Assembly (NCBI RefSeq): GCF_008933955.1
Contig: NZ_WBXO01000002.1
Span: 248,001 to 312,000, forward strand
Reading direction: 5' to 3'
Source of the DNA: Heliorestis acidaminivorans
GTDB taxonomy: Bacteria; Bacillota; Desulfitobacteriia; Heliobacteriales; Heliobacteriaceae
DNA: 64,000 nucleotides
Part shown: piece after piece, positions 23,709-33,272 of the stretch
How positions within the stretch are numbered: the first letter of the stretch is position 1
How the letters are laid out: the number at the start of each line of letters is the position of its first letter
Program-made: the position numbers and the translations under genes
Notes under the pieces: model-generated
Database searches by the model: none
What the model was told of the DNA's origin: nothing
The model's input: only the letters and a program-made list of their open reading frames with translations

Positions 23709-24437
23709 TTAGTGGTCAGATGCATTGACGGCTTGGGAAACGTACACAATCGTTAAGATTGTGAATACGAAGGCCTGGATAGCTCCAATAAAGAGTGAGA
23801 AGCCAAGCCAGATTACGTGGGGGATAAATCCACCCAGGACAAAGATTAAACCGAATGGGATAAATTTGAGCAAGGTGCCCATGAGAATTGATTTGGCATA
23901 AATGTTTCCGTAAAGACGGAAAGCCAGCGTCACCGGTTTGGTAACTAGCTCGATGAGGTGTAAAGGCAAGAAGAGCCAGTGCGGCGATGTGAAGTGGGCA
24001 AAGTAGTGCATGCCGTTATACCGGACGCCCCAGATCTGAACGAGTACGATCGTCAGTAAGGCTAGAGCTAAGGTGGTGTTCAAATCACCAGTAGGTGAAG
24101 CCATGTTCTCCTTGGTAATAATTCCACCAAGTCCAAAGGTAAAGTTAGGGAACAGACCAATCGTGTTGCTGAAGAAGATAAAGAGGAGCAAGGTTAGGAT
24201 ATAGGTAAGCAAGGCTCCCATCTTCTTATAGTCGGCATTTTCAGCGATCAGGTTCTTGATGTATTCGAGAACCATTTCGAAGGCTACGACCAGTCGACTT
24301 GGTACGCCCGAGGTTGCTCCTCGACCGACACTAAAACCAACGGCGATGAGGATGGCCATGGTGATCCAGGTTGCAACTAATGTGTCTGCCCAGAACTCCA
24401 TACCCATAAAATGCCATACTTCTCTTTCGTATGTCAT
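23709..24437 (-). CDS. atpB: ATP synthase Fo subunit a
   Basis: Stator proton-channel subunit, 242 residues with five to six membrane helices. The essential arginine is Arg174 in LAFRLYGNIYA, and the NTIGLFPNFTF and PHVIWLGFSLFIGAIQAFVF segments match the family. Its ATG overlaps the atpI stop by 4 nt (ATGA), a standard coupled junction. Confidence 0.97.
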   Translation of the reverse strand: MTYEREVWHFMGMEFWADTLVATWITMAILIAVGFSVGRGATSGVPSRLVVAFEMVLEYIKNLIAENADYKKMGALLTYILTLLLFIFFSNTIGLFPNFTFGLGGIITKENMASPTGDLNTTLALALLTIVLVQIWGVRYNGMHYFAHFTSPHWLFLPLHLIELVTKPVTLAFRLYGNIYAKSILMGTLLKFIPFGLIFVLGGFIPHVIWLGFSLFIGAIQAFVFTILTIVYVSQAVNASDH

Positions 24438-24847
24438 TGTTGTTCCATTGTCCCCCCTTTCGCTTCGTTATTCTCAATGGTCGAATCTCTTGCTTGCAAA
24501 ACACCTACGATGACAGTCATCACTGTAGGCATCAGCAGTCCAAGACCCGTAGCCAAAATATGGAACTTTTCGGGGGCTCTGGCGGCAATCAGTAAAGCTC
24601 CTATGGCCAGCACCATTTTTACGAGAAAGCCGCTGAGTATGTTTTGGACTGTTTGTTCAGTTCCTTTGGCTTCTGCGCGTCGTTCTCGTATGTAGGTAAT
24701 CCAAGTTGCTATACTGCTGAGAAACCATCCCAAGGCAAATCCAGCCGGGATGGCCGGTCTATCTATGAAGGGCACGAATACCAAGCAAACCCCCACCCCC
24801 AGAAGGTTCAGGTAGACGAGCCGTGCCAGCATTTGACGAAGTTCCAT
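24434..24847 (-). CDS. atpI: ATP synthase subunit I
   Basis: A 137-residue membrane protein with four hydrophobic segments, in the atpI position directly before atpB and overlapping it by 4 nt. Family members assist c-ring assembly and may help magnesium supply. Sequence conservation is weak, so the call rests on size, topology and position. Confidence 0.85.
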   Translation of the reverse strand: MELRQMLARLVYLNLLGVGVCLVFVPFIDRPAIPAGFALGWFLSSIATWITYIRERRAEAKGTEQTVQNILSGFLVKMVLAIGALLIAARAPEKFHILATGLGLLMPTVMTVIVGVLQARDSTIENNEAKGGTMEQQ

Positions 24848-24865
24848 TGCTTTTCCCTTTCGAAG

Positions 24866-25186
24866 TTATCGGTCCTGAGGACTCTCTGGAGGGACTTCTT
24901 CTTCCGTTTCTTCTCGGAAAAAAGTGCTAACGAGGTAATAGACACCGAAAAACCCGCTGACTACACCCAGGATTACTCCGATGAGCATAAGCCACGGGTC
25001 CGTTCCCAATTTGCTGTCACCATAACGGCCTACAGCAAATCCAAGATAGACTGCCACTGCGAATTCAGCTCCAATAGAGGAGCCTATTCCAATCGCTTTA
25101 AGGACCTGACGCGGTCTGTTGTTGGGACCTTCTTTGTCCCGCAAGAGCCCTTCCCCCTTATAAAAGATGGGTGGCTTTTGTAGCAT
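24866..25186 (-). CDS. atpZ: AtpZ-like Fo accessory membrane protein, first gene of the atp operon
   Basis: A 106-residue protein with two membrane helices (about 35-55 and 65-88) and the pattern GIGSSIGAEFAVAVYLGFAVG then DPWLMLIGVILGVVSGF, typical of AtpZ/AtpI-like proteins that work with AtpI in clostridial and bacillar operons. The tail is acidic and proline rich. The ATG at 25186 has AGGGA very close to it; a downstream TTG near residue 15 with GGGGAAGGG is a possible alternative. It is 19 nt before atpI and 22 nt after the predicted transcription start. Confidence 0.8.
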   Translation of the reverse strand: MLQKPPIFYKGEGLLRDKEGPNNRPRQVLKAIGIGSSIGAEFAVAVYLGFAVGRYGDSKLGTDPWLMLIGVILGVVSGFFGVYYLVSTFFREETEEEVPPESPQDR

Positions 25187-25214
25187 TCCCTGTAAAATTC
25201 GCCGTCATTCCGTA

Positions 25215-25243
25215 ATTCTACCATTTTTTCGCTACTTAAGCAA
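25215..25243 (-). promoter_or_regulatory. Predicted sigma-A promoter of the atp operon
   Basis: On the minus strand TTGCTT (25238-25243) and TAGAAT (25215-25220) are separated by 17 nt, with a start point expected near 25208, just before the atpZ start codon. The rest of the 359-nt spacer 25187-25545 holds no gene; near 25500-25545 there is an A/T-rich imperfect direct repeat after the wecB stop. Confidence 0.7.
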
Positions 25244-25545
25244 AGAAAAGCGTGCAAGCGTAATAAATTATTTGTTAGAAAGGCTTTTACGGTGATGATG
25301 TATTGAAAATGTTTATTAAAAAATGCTTGAAGGTCTGCTTGCTGATATGAACTTGTGCATCAAAAATACAATTATATTTCAATAGTTGTTGCGATATAAG
25401 TCGAAAAGTAAGTCTGGTAGATAGCATGATTGTAGAAATTAGGAAGTATGGTTTCGCATCTTAGAATGCCAACATAGGTTATTCGAGGTAAAGTTAAAAA
25501 ATCCTTTTTGAATTTGTAAAAAATTCTTTTTGAGTTTTTTACTTT

Positions 25546-26703
25546 TTATACAAGTCCGTATTCATCTGGTAGTTGATCGCTTTGACGGAAGTGGTAGAGA
25601 ATGGCCTGGGCTATTCTCTGAGAGGCTTTGCCGTCTCCGTAGGGGTTTACAGCGTTGGCCATAGCTTTATAAGCTTCAGGGTTCTTGAGAAGCGTTAAGG
25701 TTTCGTTAGTAATTATGGTGGCACTAGTTCCTACTAACTTTACGGTGCCAGCTCGAACTGCTTCTGGTCTTTCGGTGGTGTCTCGTAAGACGAGGACAGG
25801 CTTGCCTAGTGAAGGTGCTTCTTCTTGCATACCGCCTGAGTCAGTAAGGATGATGGTAGCTTGATTCATGAGGTTGACAAAAGGTTCGTAGTCCATTGGT
25901 TCAATAAGTTGCACTCTAGGGTGTTGTCCTAGTTCTTCTTCTACGACGCGACGGACGGCAGGGTTTTTGTGGACAGGGAAAATAATGAATGCCTGCGGTC
26001 TTTGAGCCAAGACTTCTCGCAGAGCTTGGTATACTTGACGCATTGGTTCGCCAAGGTTTTCACGGCGATGAGTCGTCACGAGTAGAATTTCTTTTTCTTT
26101 TTGGACTATTTGTTGGAGATTGGGATCGGCAAATGTATAGTCTGGACGCACTGTGGCTAAAAGGGCATCGATAACGGTGTTGCCGGTTACATAGATTGCT
26201 TCAGGATCTACTGCTTCGTCAAGTAGGTTTTCTCTCGATGTTCCTGTAGGAGCAAAATGCATGTCCGATAGTGAGCCCGTTAGTTTGCGGTTCATTTCTT
26301 CTGGGAAGGGCGAGTACTTGTTATGAGTTCGCAATCCTGCTTCTACGTGGCCCACAGCGATTTGCTGGTAGTAGGAAGCTAATGAAGCGATAAAGGTGGT
26401 TGTGGTGTCGCCGTGAACGAGCACAATATCGGGCTTTTCTTGCTCTAAAATGGGCTTGAGTCCTAGCAGTGCTTTAGCGGTGATATCGTAAAGCGTCTGC
26501 TCTGGTGCCATGATGTTAAGGTCGTAATCTGGTTGAATATCAAAAAGGCCAAGTACTTGGTCAAGCATTTCTCGGTGTTGAGCTGTTACGGCTACTTTCG
26601 AGATGATTTGTTCTGTTCGTTCTAGTTCTTTGACGACAGGGGCCATTTTGATAGCTTCGGGGCGCGTGCCGAAGATGGATAGGACTTTGATCGGTTTGGG
26701 CAC
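25546..26703 (-). CDS. wecB: UDP-N-acetylglucosamine 2-epimerase (non-hydrolysing)
   Basis: Interconverts UDP-GlcNAc and UDP-ManNAc for cell-wall polymer synthesis. The family motifs GTRPEAIKMAP (12-22), HGDTTTTF, HVEAGLRT, TTHRRENLG and LTDSGGMQEEA are intact, and the 385 residues are normal. The start is GTG at 26703 with GGGAGG 10 nt upstream. It is called mnaA (yvyH) in B. subtilis, where it also lies between upp and the atp operon. Element copy 2 ends 43 nt before its start codon. Confidence 0.95.
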   Translation of the reverse strand: MPKPIKVLSIFGTRPEAIKMAPVVKELERTEQIISKVAVTAQHREMLDQVLGLFDIQPDYDLNIMAPEQTLYDITAKALLGLKPILEQEKPDIVLVHGDTTTTFIASLASYYQQIAVGHVEAGLRTHNKYSPFPEEMNRKLTGSLSDMHFAPTGTSRENLLDEAVDPEAIYVTGNTVIDALLATVRPDYTFADPNLQQIVQKEKEILLVTTHRRENLGEPMRQVYQALREVLAQRPQAFIIFPVHKNPAVRRVVEEELGQHPRVQLIEPMDYEPFVNLMNQATIILTDSGGMQEEAPSLGKPVLVLRDTTERPEAVRAGTVKLVGTSATIITNETLTLLKNPEAYKAMANAVNPYGDGKASQRIAQAILYHFRQSDQLPDEYGLV

Positions 26704-26745
26704 GATTTAGTACCTCCCGTTCACTGTTCGATAATTGATTGCCTG

Positions 26746-26860
26746 GGGTTCGCTCTTTTCGCTTCCTACGCACGGACTGTTCCCACGCCGTTACCGCCAG
26801 CAAAGCTGGCGACGGCTGAGGTCGCCAAGTCCTCGCTCCGAAAGCGAAAAGCTCGAACCC
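26746..26860. repeat. Nested-hairpin intergenic element, copy 2
   Basis: The outer arms at about 26746-26764 and 26842-26860 pair at 17 of 19 positions with a sequence unlike copy 1. The core has GGACT/AGTCC, GCCGT/ACGGC and CGCCAGC/GCTGGCG stems; the last differs from copy 1 by a compensated A-T to C-G change. It lies between the dCMP deaminase gene and wecB. Confidence 0.88.
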
Positions 26861-26899
26861 TAGAAACTACTTTGGTTGTTCCTGCTTTTTTGGGGGATC

Positions 26900-27373
26900 T
26901 TATTCTCCCCAGCGTACTAGTTCTACACCGGCTTCTTCTAGCATGGTGCGGGCTAGGTCGTCGGGGTAGTCTCCTTGGTAGACGATGCGGTGGATTTGGG
27001 CGTTGATGATCATGCGGGCGCAGAGGACGCAGGGTTGGGTGGTGCTGTAGAGAGTGCCTCCTTGAATAGGTACGCCGTAGGCGGCGGCTTGCAAGAGGGC
27101 GTTTTGTTCGGCGTGGACGGCTCGACAGAGTTCATGCCGTTCTCCGGAGGGGATGTTTCGTTGGTTGCGGAGACAGCCGATTTCTTGGCAGTGCGGTAGT
27201 TTTCTTGGTGCTCCGTTGTAGCCGGTGGCTAGGATACGCTGTTCTTTGGTGATGATAGCTCCAACTTGGCGGCGTTGACAGGTCGATCTGGTTGCCACGA
27301 GGGCTGTAATGGCCATGAAGTATTCGTCCCAGGTGGGGCGTTCTGTTTTTTCTTGAATCTTTTCTGATGCCAT
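26900..27373 (-). CDS. dCMP/CMP deaminase family protein
   Basis: A zinc-dependent deaminase, probably dCMP to dUMP, feeding thymidylate synthesis. The zinc site is formed by [11 protein letters not shown] (His and proton-shuttling Glu) and PCVLCARMI (two Cys). A further Cys/His cluster ([11 protein letters not shown] and CQRRQVG) is typical of ComEB-type enzymes with a second structural zinc. I use the ATG at 27373 (157 residues, AAGGA 8 nt upstream) rather than the TTG at 27391. It lies between upp and wecB, an insertion relative to B. subtilis. Confidence 0.92.
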   Translation of the reverse strand: MASEKIQEKTERPTWDEYFMAITALVATRSTCQRRQVGAIITKEQRILATGYNGAPRKLPHCQEIGCLRNQRNIPSGERHELCRAVHAEQNALLQAAAYGVPIQGGTLYSTTQPCVLCARMIINAQIHRIVYQGDYPDDLARTMLEEAGVELVRWGE

Positions 27374-27443
27374 TCCTATCTTCCTTGCCAATTAAGTTAG
27401 TTACCTTAGTTACCTTAGTTTGAATAAGTCTGAATTAGGTTTT

Positions 27444-28073
27444 CTATTTGGTGCCGAAGAAACGGTCGCCAGCGTCGCCGAGGCCTGGGATGATGTAGGC
27501 GTGATCATTAAGTCCTTCGTCGAGGGCGGCGGTAAAGATTTCTACGTCGGGGTGATCTTTTTGGATGCGGGCGACGCCTTCGGGGGCGGCGACGAGGACG
27601 ACTAGCTTGATTTGTCTAGCCCCTTTGTTTTTGAGTACACTGAGAGCGGCTGACGCTGAGCCACCTGTTGCTAGCATGGGGTCAACGACGAGTATTTCGC
27701 GGTCTGCTACGTCTTGGGGCAGTTTGCTAAAGTACTCGACGGGCTCTAGTGTGTCAGGGTCACGGTAAATGCCAATATGGCCTATTTTGGCGGCGGGGAT
27801 TAGTTTTACAAAACCGCTGATCATGCCAAGACCGGCTCGAAGGATGGCGACTACGCCTAGCTTCTTGCCGGCCAGGATGTTGGTTTTGGCGATGGCGACG
27901 GGGGTTTCTATTTCCACTTCTTTAAGGGGTAGGTGGCGGGTCACTTCATAGGCCATAAGCATGGCCACTTCTTCCACTAGTTCGCGAAACTCTTTGGCAC
28001 CTCTGTCTTTTTGACGGATCAGGCTGAGTTTGTGTTGAATCAGGGGGTGGTCCATGATTGTTAGTTTGGCCAT
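27444..28073 (-). CDS. upp: Uracil phosphoribosyltransferase
   Basis: Salvages uracil with PRPP to give UMP. The PRPP-binding loop [15 protein letters not shown] (about 128-142) and the uracil-binding [18 protein letters not shown] end are intact. The ATG at 28073 with AGGTG 9 nt upstream gives 209 residues, the family length. It follows glyA as in B. subtilis. Element copy 3 ends 68 nt upstream of the start codon. Confidence 0.96.
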   Translation of the reverse strand: MAKLTIMDHPLIQHKLSLIRQKDRGAKEFRELVEEVAMLMAYEVTRHLPLKEVEIETPVAIAKTNILAGKKLGVVAILRAGLGMISGFVKLIPAAKIGHIGIYRDPDTLEPVEYFSKLPQDVADREILVVDPMLATGGSASAALSVLKNKGARQIKLVVLVAAPEGVARIQKDHPDVEIFTAALDEGLNDHAYIIPGLGDAGDRFFGTK

Positions 28074-28140
28074 CGTTAATACACCTGCCAAGTAAAATAT
28101 TGTCTATTTTTTTGCTTAAGTTTTTTGCTTAAGTTACTTT

Positions 28141-28265
28141 GTACAGGGGGTAGACTTTTTAATTCCTCCGAAGGGACTGGTCCCACGCCGTTTTCGACAG
28201 CAAGCTGTCGACGGCTGAGGTCCCAAGTCCTCTCTCCGGAAGTTAAAAAGTCTACCCCTAGGTAC
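28141..28265. repeat. Nested-hairpin intergenic element, copy 3
   Basis: The outer arms 28141-28166 and 28236-28265 include a run of 16 paired bases (GGGGTAGACTTTTTAA on the left) and end with the conserved TTCC/GGAA pair. The core stems are GGACT/AGTCC, GCCGT/ACGGC and CGACAGC/GCTGTCG. It lies between glyA and upp. Confidence 0.9.
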
Positions 28266-28365
28266 TTTTTTTTTGCTAATTGGCCTTTGCTTTTGTTATT
28301 ACAACTGCTAGCAGATATTTCTAGCAGATAGCTTACTTATTCTATGATCTTATCCCGAATTCTAT

Positions 28366-29619
28366 TTATTGGTAAAGGGGGAATTTTTCACATAATTCGT
28401 CGACAATAGCTTGAGCTTTTTGTTGAGATGCTTCGGCGCTGTCGCTGAGGCAGTAGTCGATGGCTTCGGCGATTTTGGCCATGGCGGCTTCGTCCATGCC
28501 ACGAGTAGTGGCGGCTGGTGTGCCGATGCGGATGCCGCTAGTGACGAAGGGGCTTTGGGGGTCAAAGGGGATGGAGTTTTTGTTTACTGTGATACCGGCG
28601 GCGTCGAGGCGGTGTTCTGCTTCTTTGCCAGTTAGTTCTTTGTTGCGGAGGTCTAGAAGCATAAGGTGGTTGTCAGTGCCACCAGAAACTAGGTTGAAGC
28701 CTCTTGCAGTGAGGTTCTGAGCTAGGATGGCGGCGTTTTTGACGATTTGTTGTTGGTAAGTTTTGAAGGATGGGTCCATTGCTTCTTTGAAGGCAACTGC
28801 TTTGGCGGCGATAACGTGCATGAGAGGGCCGCCTTGAAGGCCTGGGAAGATGGCTTTGTCGATTTTGGCTTTCCATTCTTCTTTGCAGAGGATAAGTCCG
28901 CCACGAGGTCCACGGAGGGTTTTGTGGGTTGTGGTGGTGACGAAGTCAGCGTAGGGAATGGGGTTAGGATGGAGTCCGGCGGCGACGAGGCCTGCGATGT
29001 GGGCCATATCAACCATGAAGAGAGCTCCTACTTCGTCGGCGATGGCTCTAAAGCGGGCAAAATCAAGAGTTCTAGGGTAGGCGCTAGCTCCGGCAACGAT
29101 AAGTTTAGGTTGGCTTTCACGAGCGAGACGTGCTACTTCATCGTAGTCGATCATACCTGTATGTTCTTCTACGCCGTAAGAGACAAAGTTGTAGTATTTA
29201 CCGGAGAGGTTTACTGGCGAGCCGTGTGTGAGGTGTCCACCGTGAGCAAGGTTCATGCCGAGGACGGTGTCGCCTGGGTTGAGACAGGCAAAGTAAACGC
29301 CTAGGTTGGCGTTAGCGCCGGAGTGTGGTTGAACGTTAGCGTGGTCAGCACCGAAGAGGGCTTTGGCTCTTTCGATGGCCATAGCTTCTACTTCGTCAAC
29401 AAATTCACAGCCACCGTAGTAGCGCTTGCCAGGGTAGCCTTCAGCGTATTTGTTAGTTAGTACTGTGCCTGTCGCTTCCATAACAGCAGGGCTGACAAAG
29501 TTTTCAGAGGCGATTAGTTCAATGTTTTTCTTCTGACGATTTTCTTCCCGTTCAATAGCGGCGGCTACTTCGGGATCGATCTTGTTAAGGTGTTGCCATT
29601 GGCTCATGGGTGGTTGCAC
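28366..29619 (-). CDS. glyA: Serine hydroxymethyltransferase
   Basis: A PLP enzyme interconverting serine and glycine with tetrahydrofolate one-carbon transfer. The PLP lysine lies in [13 protein letters not shown] (about residue 232), and the [19 protein letters not shown] and [15 protein letters not shown] motifs are intact; 417 residues. The frame opens at GTG 29619; an ATG at 29607 (MSQWQHL) is about equally plausible. It lies between ywlG and upp as in other Firmicutes. Confidence 0.97.
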   Translation of the reverse strand: MQPPMSQWQHLNKIDPEVAAAIEREENRQKKNIELIASENFVSPAVMEATGTVLTNKYAEGYPGKRYYGGCEFVDEVEAMAIERAKALFGADHANVQPHSGANANLGVYFACLNPGDTVLGMNLAHGGHLTHGSPVNLSGKYYNFVSYGVEEHTGMIDYDEVARLARESQPKLIVAGASAYPRTLDFARFRAIADEVGALFMVDMAHIAGLVAAGLHPNPIPYADFVTTTTHKTLRGPRGGLILCKEEWKAKIDKAIFPGLQGGPLMHVIAAKAVAFKEAMDPSFKTYQQQIVKNAAILAQNLTARGFNLVSGGTDNHLMLLDLRNKELTGKEAEHRLDAAGITVNKNSIPFDPQSPFVTSGIRIGTPAATTRGMDEAAMAKIAEAIDYCLSDSAEASQQKAQAIVDELCEKFPLYQ

Positions 29620-29680
29620 CGTTCCTTTCGTTCGTTCAACGACTTTTGTGTCTTATTTTTTTACTGGGGACAGGGTGTTT

Positions 29681-30223
29681 TCAGTCATAGCAAGCACGAT
29701 GGCCGCCGATTAGTTTAGGTCTTGTGCGGGCGGCGGTAAGTCGGGCGTTGCCGATTTGGCGGATTGATAGTCTGACGGGTACGGCCACTGCTTTGAGGTG
29801 CATGCCGATGAGAGTTTCGCCAATGTCTAGAGCGGCGTGGGCTTGGATAGTTTCTATGACTGTTGGGTCAGCGTAGTGCTCTATGGCCTGAGCGGCTAGC
29901 GCTCCACCGGCGGCGGCAATAGGTCTGACTGCAACTTCTTCTAAGAAGGGGTAAGTTTGTAAGAGGGCTCGTTCTACGACGAGGGCTCTGTTGAGGTGTT
30001 CACAACACTGAACGGCCAGGTAGATCTGGTTGTGGTAGGTTGCTTCTAGAAGGGGTCTTATTATAGCTTGTGCGATTTCTTGGGAGCCTGATGTGCCGAT
30101 AGTAGATCCGCGCACTTCGGAGGTACTACAGCCAACGACGAGGATCTGGCCTGCTCTCATCTTGGCTAGATGGATCAATTCTTCCACAGCCCATTTTACT
30201 TGTGAAGCTATGGTTTGTTCCAA
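29681..30223 (-). CDS. ywlG: YwlG/UPF0340 family protein
   Basis: A conserved 180-residue cytosolic protein (TIGR01440 type) of unknown role. Recognisable parts are VVGCSTSEVRGSTIGTSGS, LAVQCCEHLNRALVVE and DIGETLIGMHLKAVAVPVR. The start is TTG with GGGAG upstream. It lies between rpiB and glyA, as in B. subtilis, which supports the assignment. The Cys residues in GCSTS and QCCEH are conserved-looking, but no reaction is known to me. Confidence 0.88.
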   Translation of the reverse strand: MEQTIASQVKWAVEELIHLAKMRAGQILVVGCSTSEVRGSTIGTSGSQEIAQAIIRPLLEATYHNQIYLAVQCCEHLNRALVVERALLQTYPFLEEVAVRPIAAAGGALAAQAIEHYADPTVIETIQAHAALDIGETLIGMHLKAVAVPVRLSIRQIGNARLTAARTRPKLIGGHRACYD

Positions 30224-30285
30224 AAGTCTCCCATCCTTTTTTATCTTAGCTTATTATGACTAAGCATCTTTTGCTTGAGCTTGCT

Positions 30286-30762
30286 TTAGCAGGAGCAACC
30301 GCTTTTGCCGATTTTATTCAGTTTATCCACTCTGCGGGCATGACGTTCCCCTGCAAATTCTGTAGTGAAAAAGGCATTGACGATGTCGATGGCTAAGCCT
30401 GGTCCTGTTACTCTTTCTCCAAGGGCTAGGATGTTGGCGTCGTTGTGTTCACGAGCCATGCGGGCGGAGAAGGTTTCGTGGCAAAGGGCGCATCGGATGC
30501 CCTGAACTTTGTTAGCGGCGATGGAGATGCCTATGCCGGTGCCACAAACAACGATGCCGTACTGGTATTCTCCCTGGGCTACGCCACGAGCTACAGCTTC
30601 TCCGAAGTCGGGATAATCTACTGATGCTTCGCTGTAAGTGCCTAGGTCTATGATCTCAGCTTGTCCTAGTTTGGCATCTGCTTCTTTTTGTGCTTGAAAA
30701 AAGGCCAAAATCTCTTTTTTTAAGCGGAAGCCACCGTGGTCGCTTCCGATGGCGATTTTCAC
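30286..30762 (-). CDS. rpiB: Ribose-5-phosphate isomerase B
   Basis: Interconverts ribose-5-phosphate and ribulose-5-phosphate. The active-site loop VVCGTGIGISIAANK carries the catalytic Cys, SDHGGF is at the N-terminus, and REHNDANILALGERV is the family C-terminal motif. It is 158 residues, starts with GTG, and has AGGAG about 11 nt upstream. The C-terminus ends in a CSC tripeptide, which is unusual but at the flexible end. It lies between ywlE and ywlG. Confidence 0.94.
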   Translation of the reverse strand: MKIAIGSDHGGFRLKKEILAFFQAQKEADAKLGQAEIIDLGTYSEASVDYPDFGEAVARGVAQGEYQYGIVVCGTGIGISIAANKVQGIRCALCHETFSARMAREHNDANILALGERVTGPGLAIDIVNAFFTTEFAGERHARRVDKLNKIGKSGCSC

Positions 30763-30902
30763 TGTTTTTCACTCTCCTGTGTTGCGTCTGCATGATGTCA
30801 TTTTACAAAATATGACGTAAAACTACAAAGTTTTTCCTAAACAAGATTCTATTCTACAGAAGTTATCGTTTCCCTTTTCTATTTTTCACATTTGTGTAAA
30901 AG

Positions 30903-30935
30903 AAAAAAACATCGCTTTTCATTAAAGGCGATGTT
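30903..30935 (-). terminator. Terminator after the low-molecular-weight phosphatase gene
   Basis: An 8-bp AACATCGC/GCGATGTT stem, extended by A/T pairs, is followed on the minus strand by a T run (30903-30909). It divides ywlE from rpiB. Confidence 0.8.
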
Positions 30936-30990
30936 AATAGTCAAAAGCTAATAGGGAAAGGCAGATATTAAAAATGTTGAGTTATTCCTC

Positions 30991-31470
30991 TTAGGCTGGT
31001 AACTTGTTGAGTGCGGTGATGATGATGGCGCGAAGTTCTTTGGAGCATTCGTAGTAAACTTGTTCGTCTTGACCGAAGGGGTCTACGACGTCTCCTTGGT
31101 CACCGCTGTATTCTTTGAAGGTAAAAATCTTGTTTTTCGTTACTTCGTCGGAGGCCATTTCTAGTAGGAGATGTTTTTGGTTTTCTGTCATAGTTAAGAC
31201 AAGGTCTGCTTTGTGAAGTTGTTCTTCTGTGATAGATGTGGCCTTGTGGTTTTCGATGTTCAAGCCTTGATTAAGCATTACTTGTCGGGCTTGTAGTGAA
31301 GCGGGGCTGTTGTTCCAGGCAAAAGTTCCTGCTGAGAGAACTTTTATTGTTTCACTTTTTCCCTTTTCTTCGAGCAAGGTGCTTGCGATGGCTTGTGCCA
31401 TCGGACTGCGGCAGGTGTTGCCGGTGCAGACAAATAAAAGAGTGAATTGTCCTTGCGACTGGGTAGACAT
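30991..31470 (-). CDS. ywlE: Low-molecular-weight phosphatase, probably protein-arginine phosphatase YwlE
   Basis: The phosphatase loop VCTGNTCRSPMA holds the nucleophilic Cys and the Thr that selects phosphoarginine over phosphotyrosine in studied YwlE proteins. The general acid is the Asp in VDPFGQDE. It is 159 residues; the ATG has a strong GGAGGGG site. Position between mntP and rpiB matches B. subtilis. The substrate preference is inferred from the loop residue and synteny, not shown. It is followed by a terminator. Confidence 0.87.
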   Translation of the reverse strand: MSTQSQGQFTLLFVCTGNTCRSPMAQAIASTLLEEKGKSETIKVLSAGTFAWNNSPASLQARQVMLNQGLNIENHKATSITEEQLHKADLVLTMTENQKHLLLEMASDEVTKNKIFTFKEYSGDQGDVVDPFGQDEQVYYECSKELRAIIITALNKLPA

Positions 31471-31538
31471 GACAAATCCCCTCCTTATTTCGTTACGTAT
31501 TATAGCTTACGGTGTGAGCTTTTATTTTATTTGTAAGC

Positions 31539-32141
31539 TTACCATAGTAAAAGCTTAATACCGATGCCGATTAAAATCAAGCCACCAACTACTTGGGCGT
31601 GTACGCCTAGTGTTGGTCCGACTCTTCGTCCGATAAAGCAACCGATGATGGTCATGATGGCGGCGACGATGCCAAAGGTTAAAATGGTTGTGACTAGTTC
31701 AGCGCCGACAGTACCTAGGGAAAAGCCTACTGTCAGGGCGTCCATGCTAACGCCGGCGGCGAGGATGACGAGGGTGTAGAAGGATGGACTAAAGTGAGTT
31801 GTCATAGGATCTGGCCTGAGGCCACCGGCTGTTGCTTGCCCATGGCCACCAAGGCCAATTGTAGGCCCTGCTTCTTTGAACCAGGCTTCGTAGAGAATTT
31901 TGCCACCTAAGAAAAAGAGTATTAGGGCACCGATGATGACAGCTAGTTGCCCGATGACGGCACCGAGAGCGCCACCGGCGATTAGTCCCACCCAAGGCAT
32001 GATGACATGGAAGATGCCAATAATTGCACCTAAAATGTAGATGTCACGACGACGAATACCTTCAATGCCAATGCCAATGGCAACAGAGAAGGCATCAGCA
32101 CCTAAGCCTATAGCCAGAATCACAAGGGTCCCTATATCCAT
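31539..32141 (-). CDS. mntP: Manganese efflux pump MntP
   Basis: A 200-residue inner-membrane protein with six predicted helices, three plus three with an internal repeat. Each half has the conserved acidic helix: GLGADAFSVAIGIG near the N-terminus and GVSMDALTVGFSLG in the second half. These acidic residues are needed for Mn2+ export in the E. coli homologue. The ATG has AGGAGG 6 nt upstream. No Mn riboswitch (yybP-ykoY) was seen in the 49 nt upstream. It lies in the ywlC-ywlD-ywlE order. Confidence 0.9.
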   Translation of the reverse strand: MDIGTLVILAIGLGADAFSVAIGIGIEGIRRRDIYILGAIIGIFHVIMPWVGLIAGGALGAVIGQLAVIIGALILFFLGGKILYEAWFKEAGPTIGLGGHGQATAGGLRPDPMTTHFSPSFYTLVILAAGVSMDALTVGFSLGTVGAELVTTILTFGIVAAIMTIIGCFIGRRVGPTLGVHAQVVGGLILIGIGIKLLLW

Positions 32142-32190
32142 GGAGAACCTCCTGTTTTATCTGCCGATTTCACCTTCTTAGAGCTAGCGT

Positions 32191-33222
32191 TTATTCCCAG
32201 GTGCGACCTCCAGCGGCTTTGCTCAATCGATTCATAAGGGCTAAGCCGAGGCCTTTTGACGGGTATGTTTCGGCAATAATTAGGTCTACTTCTGTTTCGT
32301 CGAAGGCCCGTAAGCTGTCAAAAAGGCCCGCGGCAATCTGCTTTAAGTTTTCCCGTGAACCTGCTACTTGAACCACAAAATTAGCTTCATTTTCTATCCT
32401 ATTGTAGCTTTCTTGAGTTATGAGAAGGCCAATATTTCTTGCTTTGCTTTTATTTGCTTTTTGAAGTTTATGAAGCTCTTCAAGCTGTTCTTCCCAGCTT
32501 CCGCTGAGTAAGTATAAGGGGGCTTGGGGGGCATAGTGTGTGTATTTCATGCCTGGAGAGCGAGGTCTTTGTAGGTTTTGGTTAGCATCGCTAAATGGGT
32601 CTGCTGATTCCCCTAAAGCTTCTGATAGCATTTCAAGGGTGATGCCACCTGGTCGTAGGATGACTGGTTTCGCTCCTGTTACATCGACAACGGTGGATTC
32701 GATACCTACGTCACAGGGTCCACCGTCGATGATGGCGGCGATTTTGCCGTCTAGGTCTTGGCTGACATGTGCCGCTTTGGTGGGGCTTGGTTTGCCTGAG
32801 CGGTTAGCTGAGGGGGCGGCTAGTGGTATTCCAGCCGCTTTGATAAGTTGAAGTGCAATAGGATGATCGGGCATACGTAGGGCAACGGTGTCAAGGCCTG
32901 CTGTTACTTCTGCTGGTACATCTGGTGCCGCTGGTAGTACTAGCGTTAATGGGCCAGGCCAGAATTTTTGGGCTAGTAGTTGGGCTAGTGGTGGAAATTC
33001 GGTAGTTAGTAAAGACAGGTCTTCTAGTTGGGCTATGTGGATGATAAGGGGGTTGTCGGAGGGTCGTCCCTTGGCTTGAAATATCTTGGCTACAGCTTGG
33101 CTGTCTAGGGCATTAGCTCCTAAGCCGTAGACGGTTTCTGTGGGGAAGGCGACTAGTTCTCCCTGACGAAGTAGTTGGGCAGGTTCTTCTAGTTGATGGG
33201 GTTGTAGGATTTTTGTTTTCAT
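32191..33222 (-). CDS. ywlC: L-threonylcarbamoyladenylate synthase, Sua5 type
   Basis: Makes threonylcarbamoyl-AMP for the t6A37 modification of ANN-decoding tRNAs. The YrdC domain (about 8-200) has FPTETVYGLGANA, KGRPSDNPLIIHI and the SANRSGKPSPT loop. A linker YTHYAPQAPLYLL leads into the C-terminal Sua5 domain, which gives the long form of 343 residues. It lies after prmC, as in B. subtilis, but spoIIR, normally between them, is absent. Confidence 0.94.
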   Translation of the reverse strand: MKTKILQPHQLEEPAQLLRQGELVAFPTETVYGLGANALDSQAVAKIFQAKGRPSDNPLIIHIAQLEDLSLLTTEFPPLAQLLAQKFWPGPLTLVLPAAPDVPAEVTAGLDTVALRMPDHPIALQLIKAAGIPLAAPSANRSGKPSPTKAAHVSQDLDGKIAAIIDGGPCDVGIESTVVDVTGAKPVILRPGGITLEMLSEALGESADPFSDANQNLQRPRSPGMKYTHYAPQAPLYLLSGSWEEQLEELHKLQKANKSKARNIGLLITQESYNRIENEANFVVQVAGSRENLKQIAAGLFDSLRAFDETEVDLIIAETYPSKGLGLALMNRLSKAAGGRTWE

Positions 33223-33272
33223 CTGTGATCATCCTTTGGAGGGTTTAGCAGAGACGCAGATTGCGCAAAGTT

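Noticed and set aside
32142..32190. Manganese riboswitch next to mntP
   Set aside because: The upstream gap is only 49 nt, too short for yybP-ykoY, and shows no matching stem.
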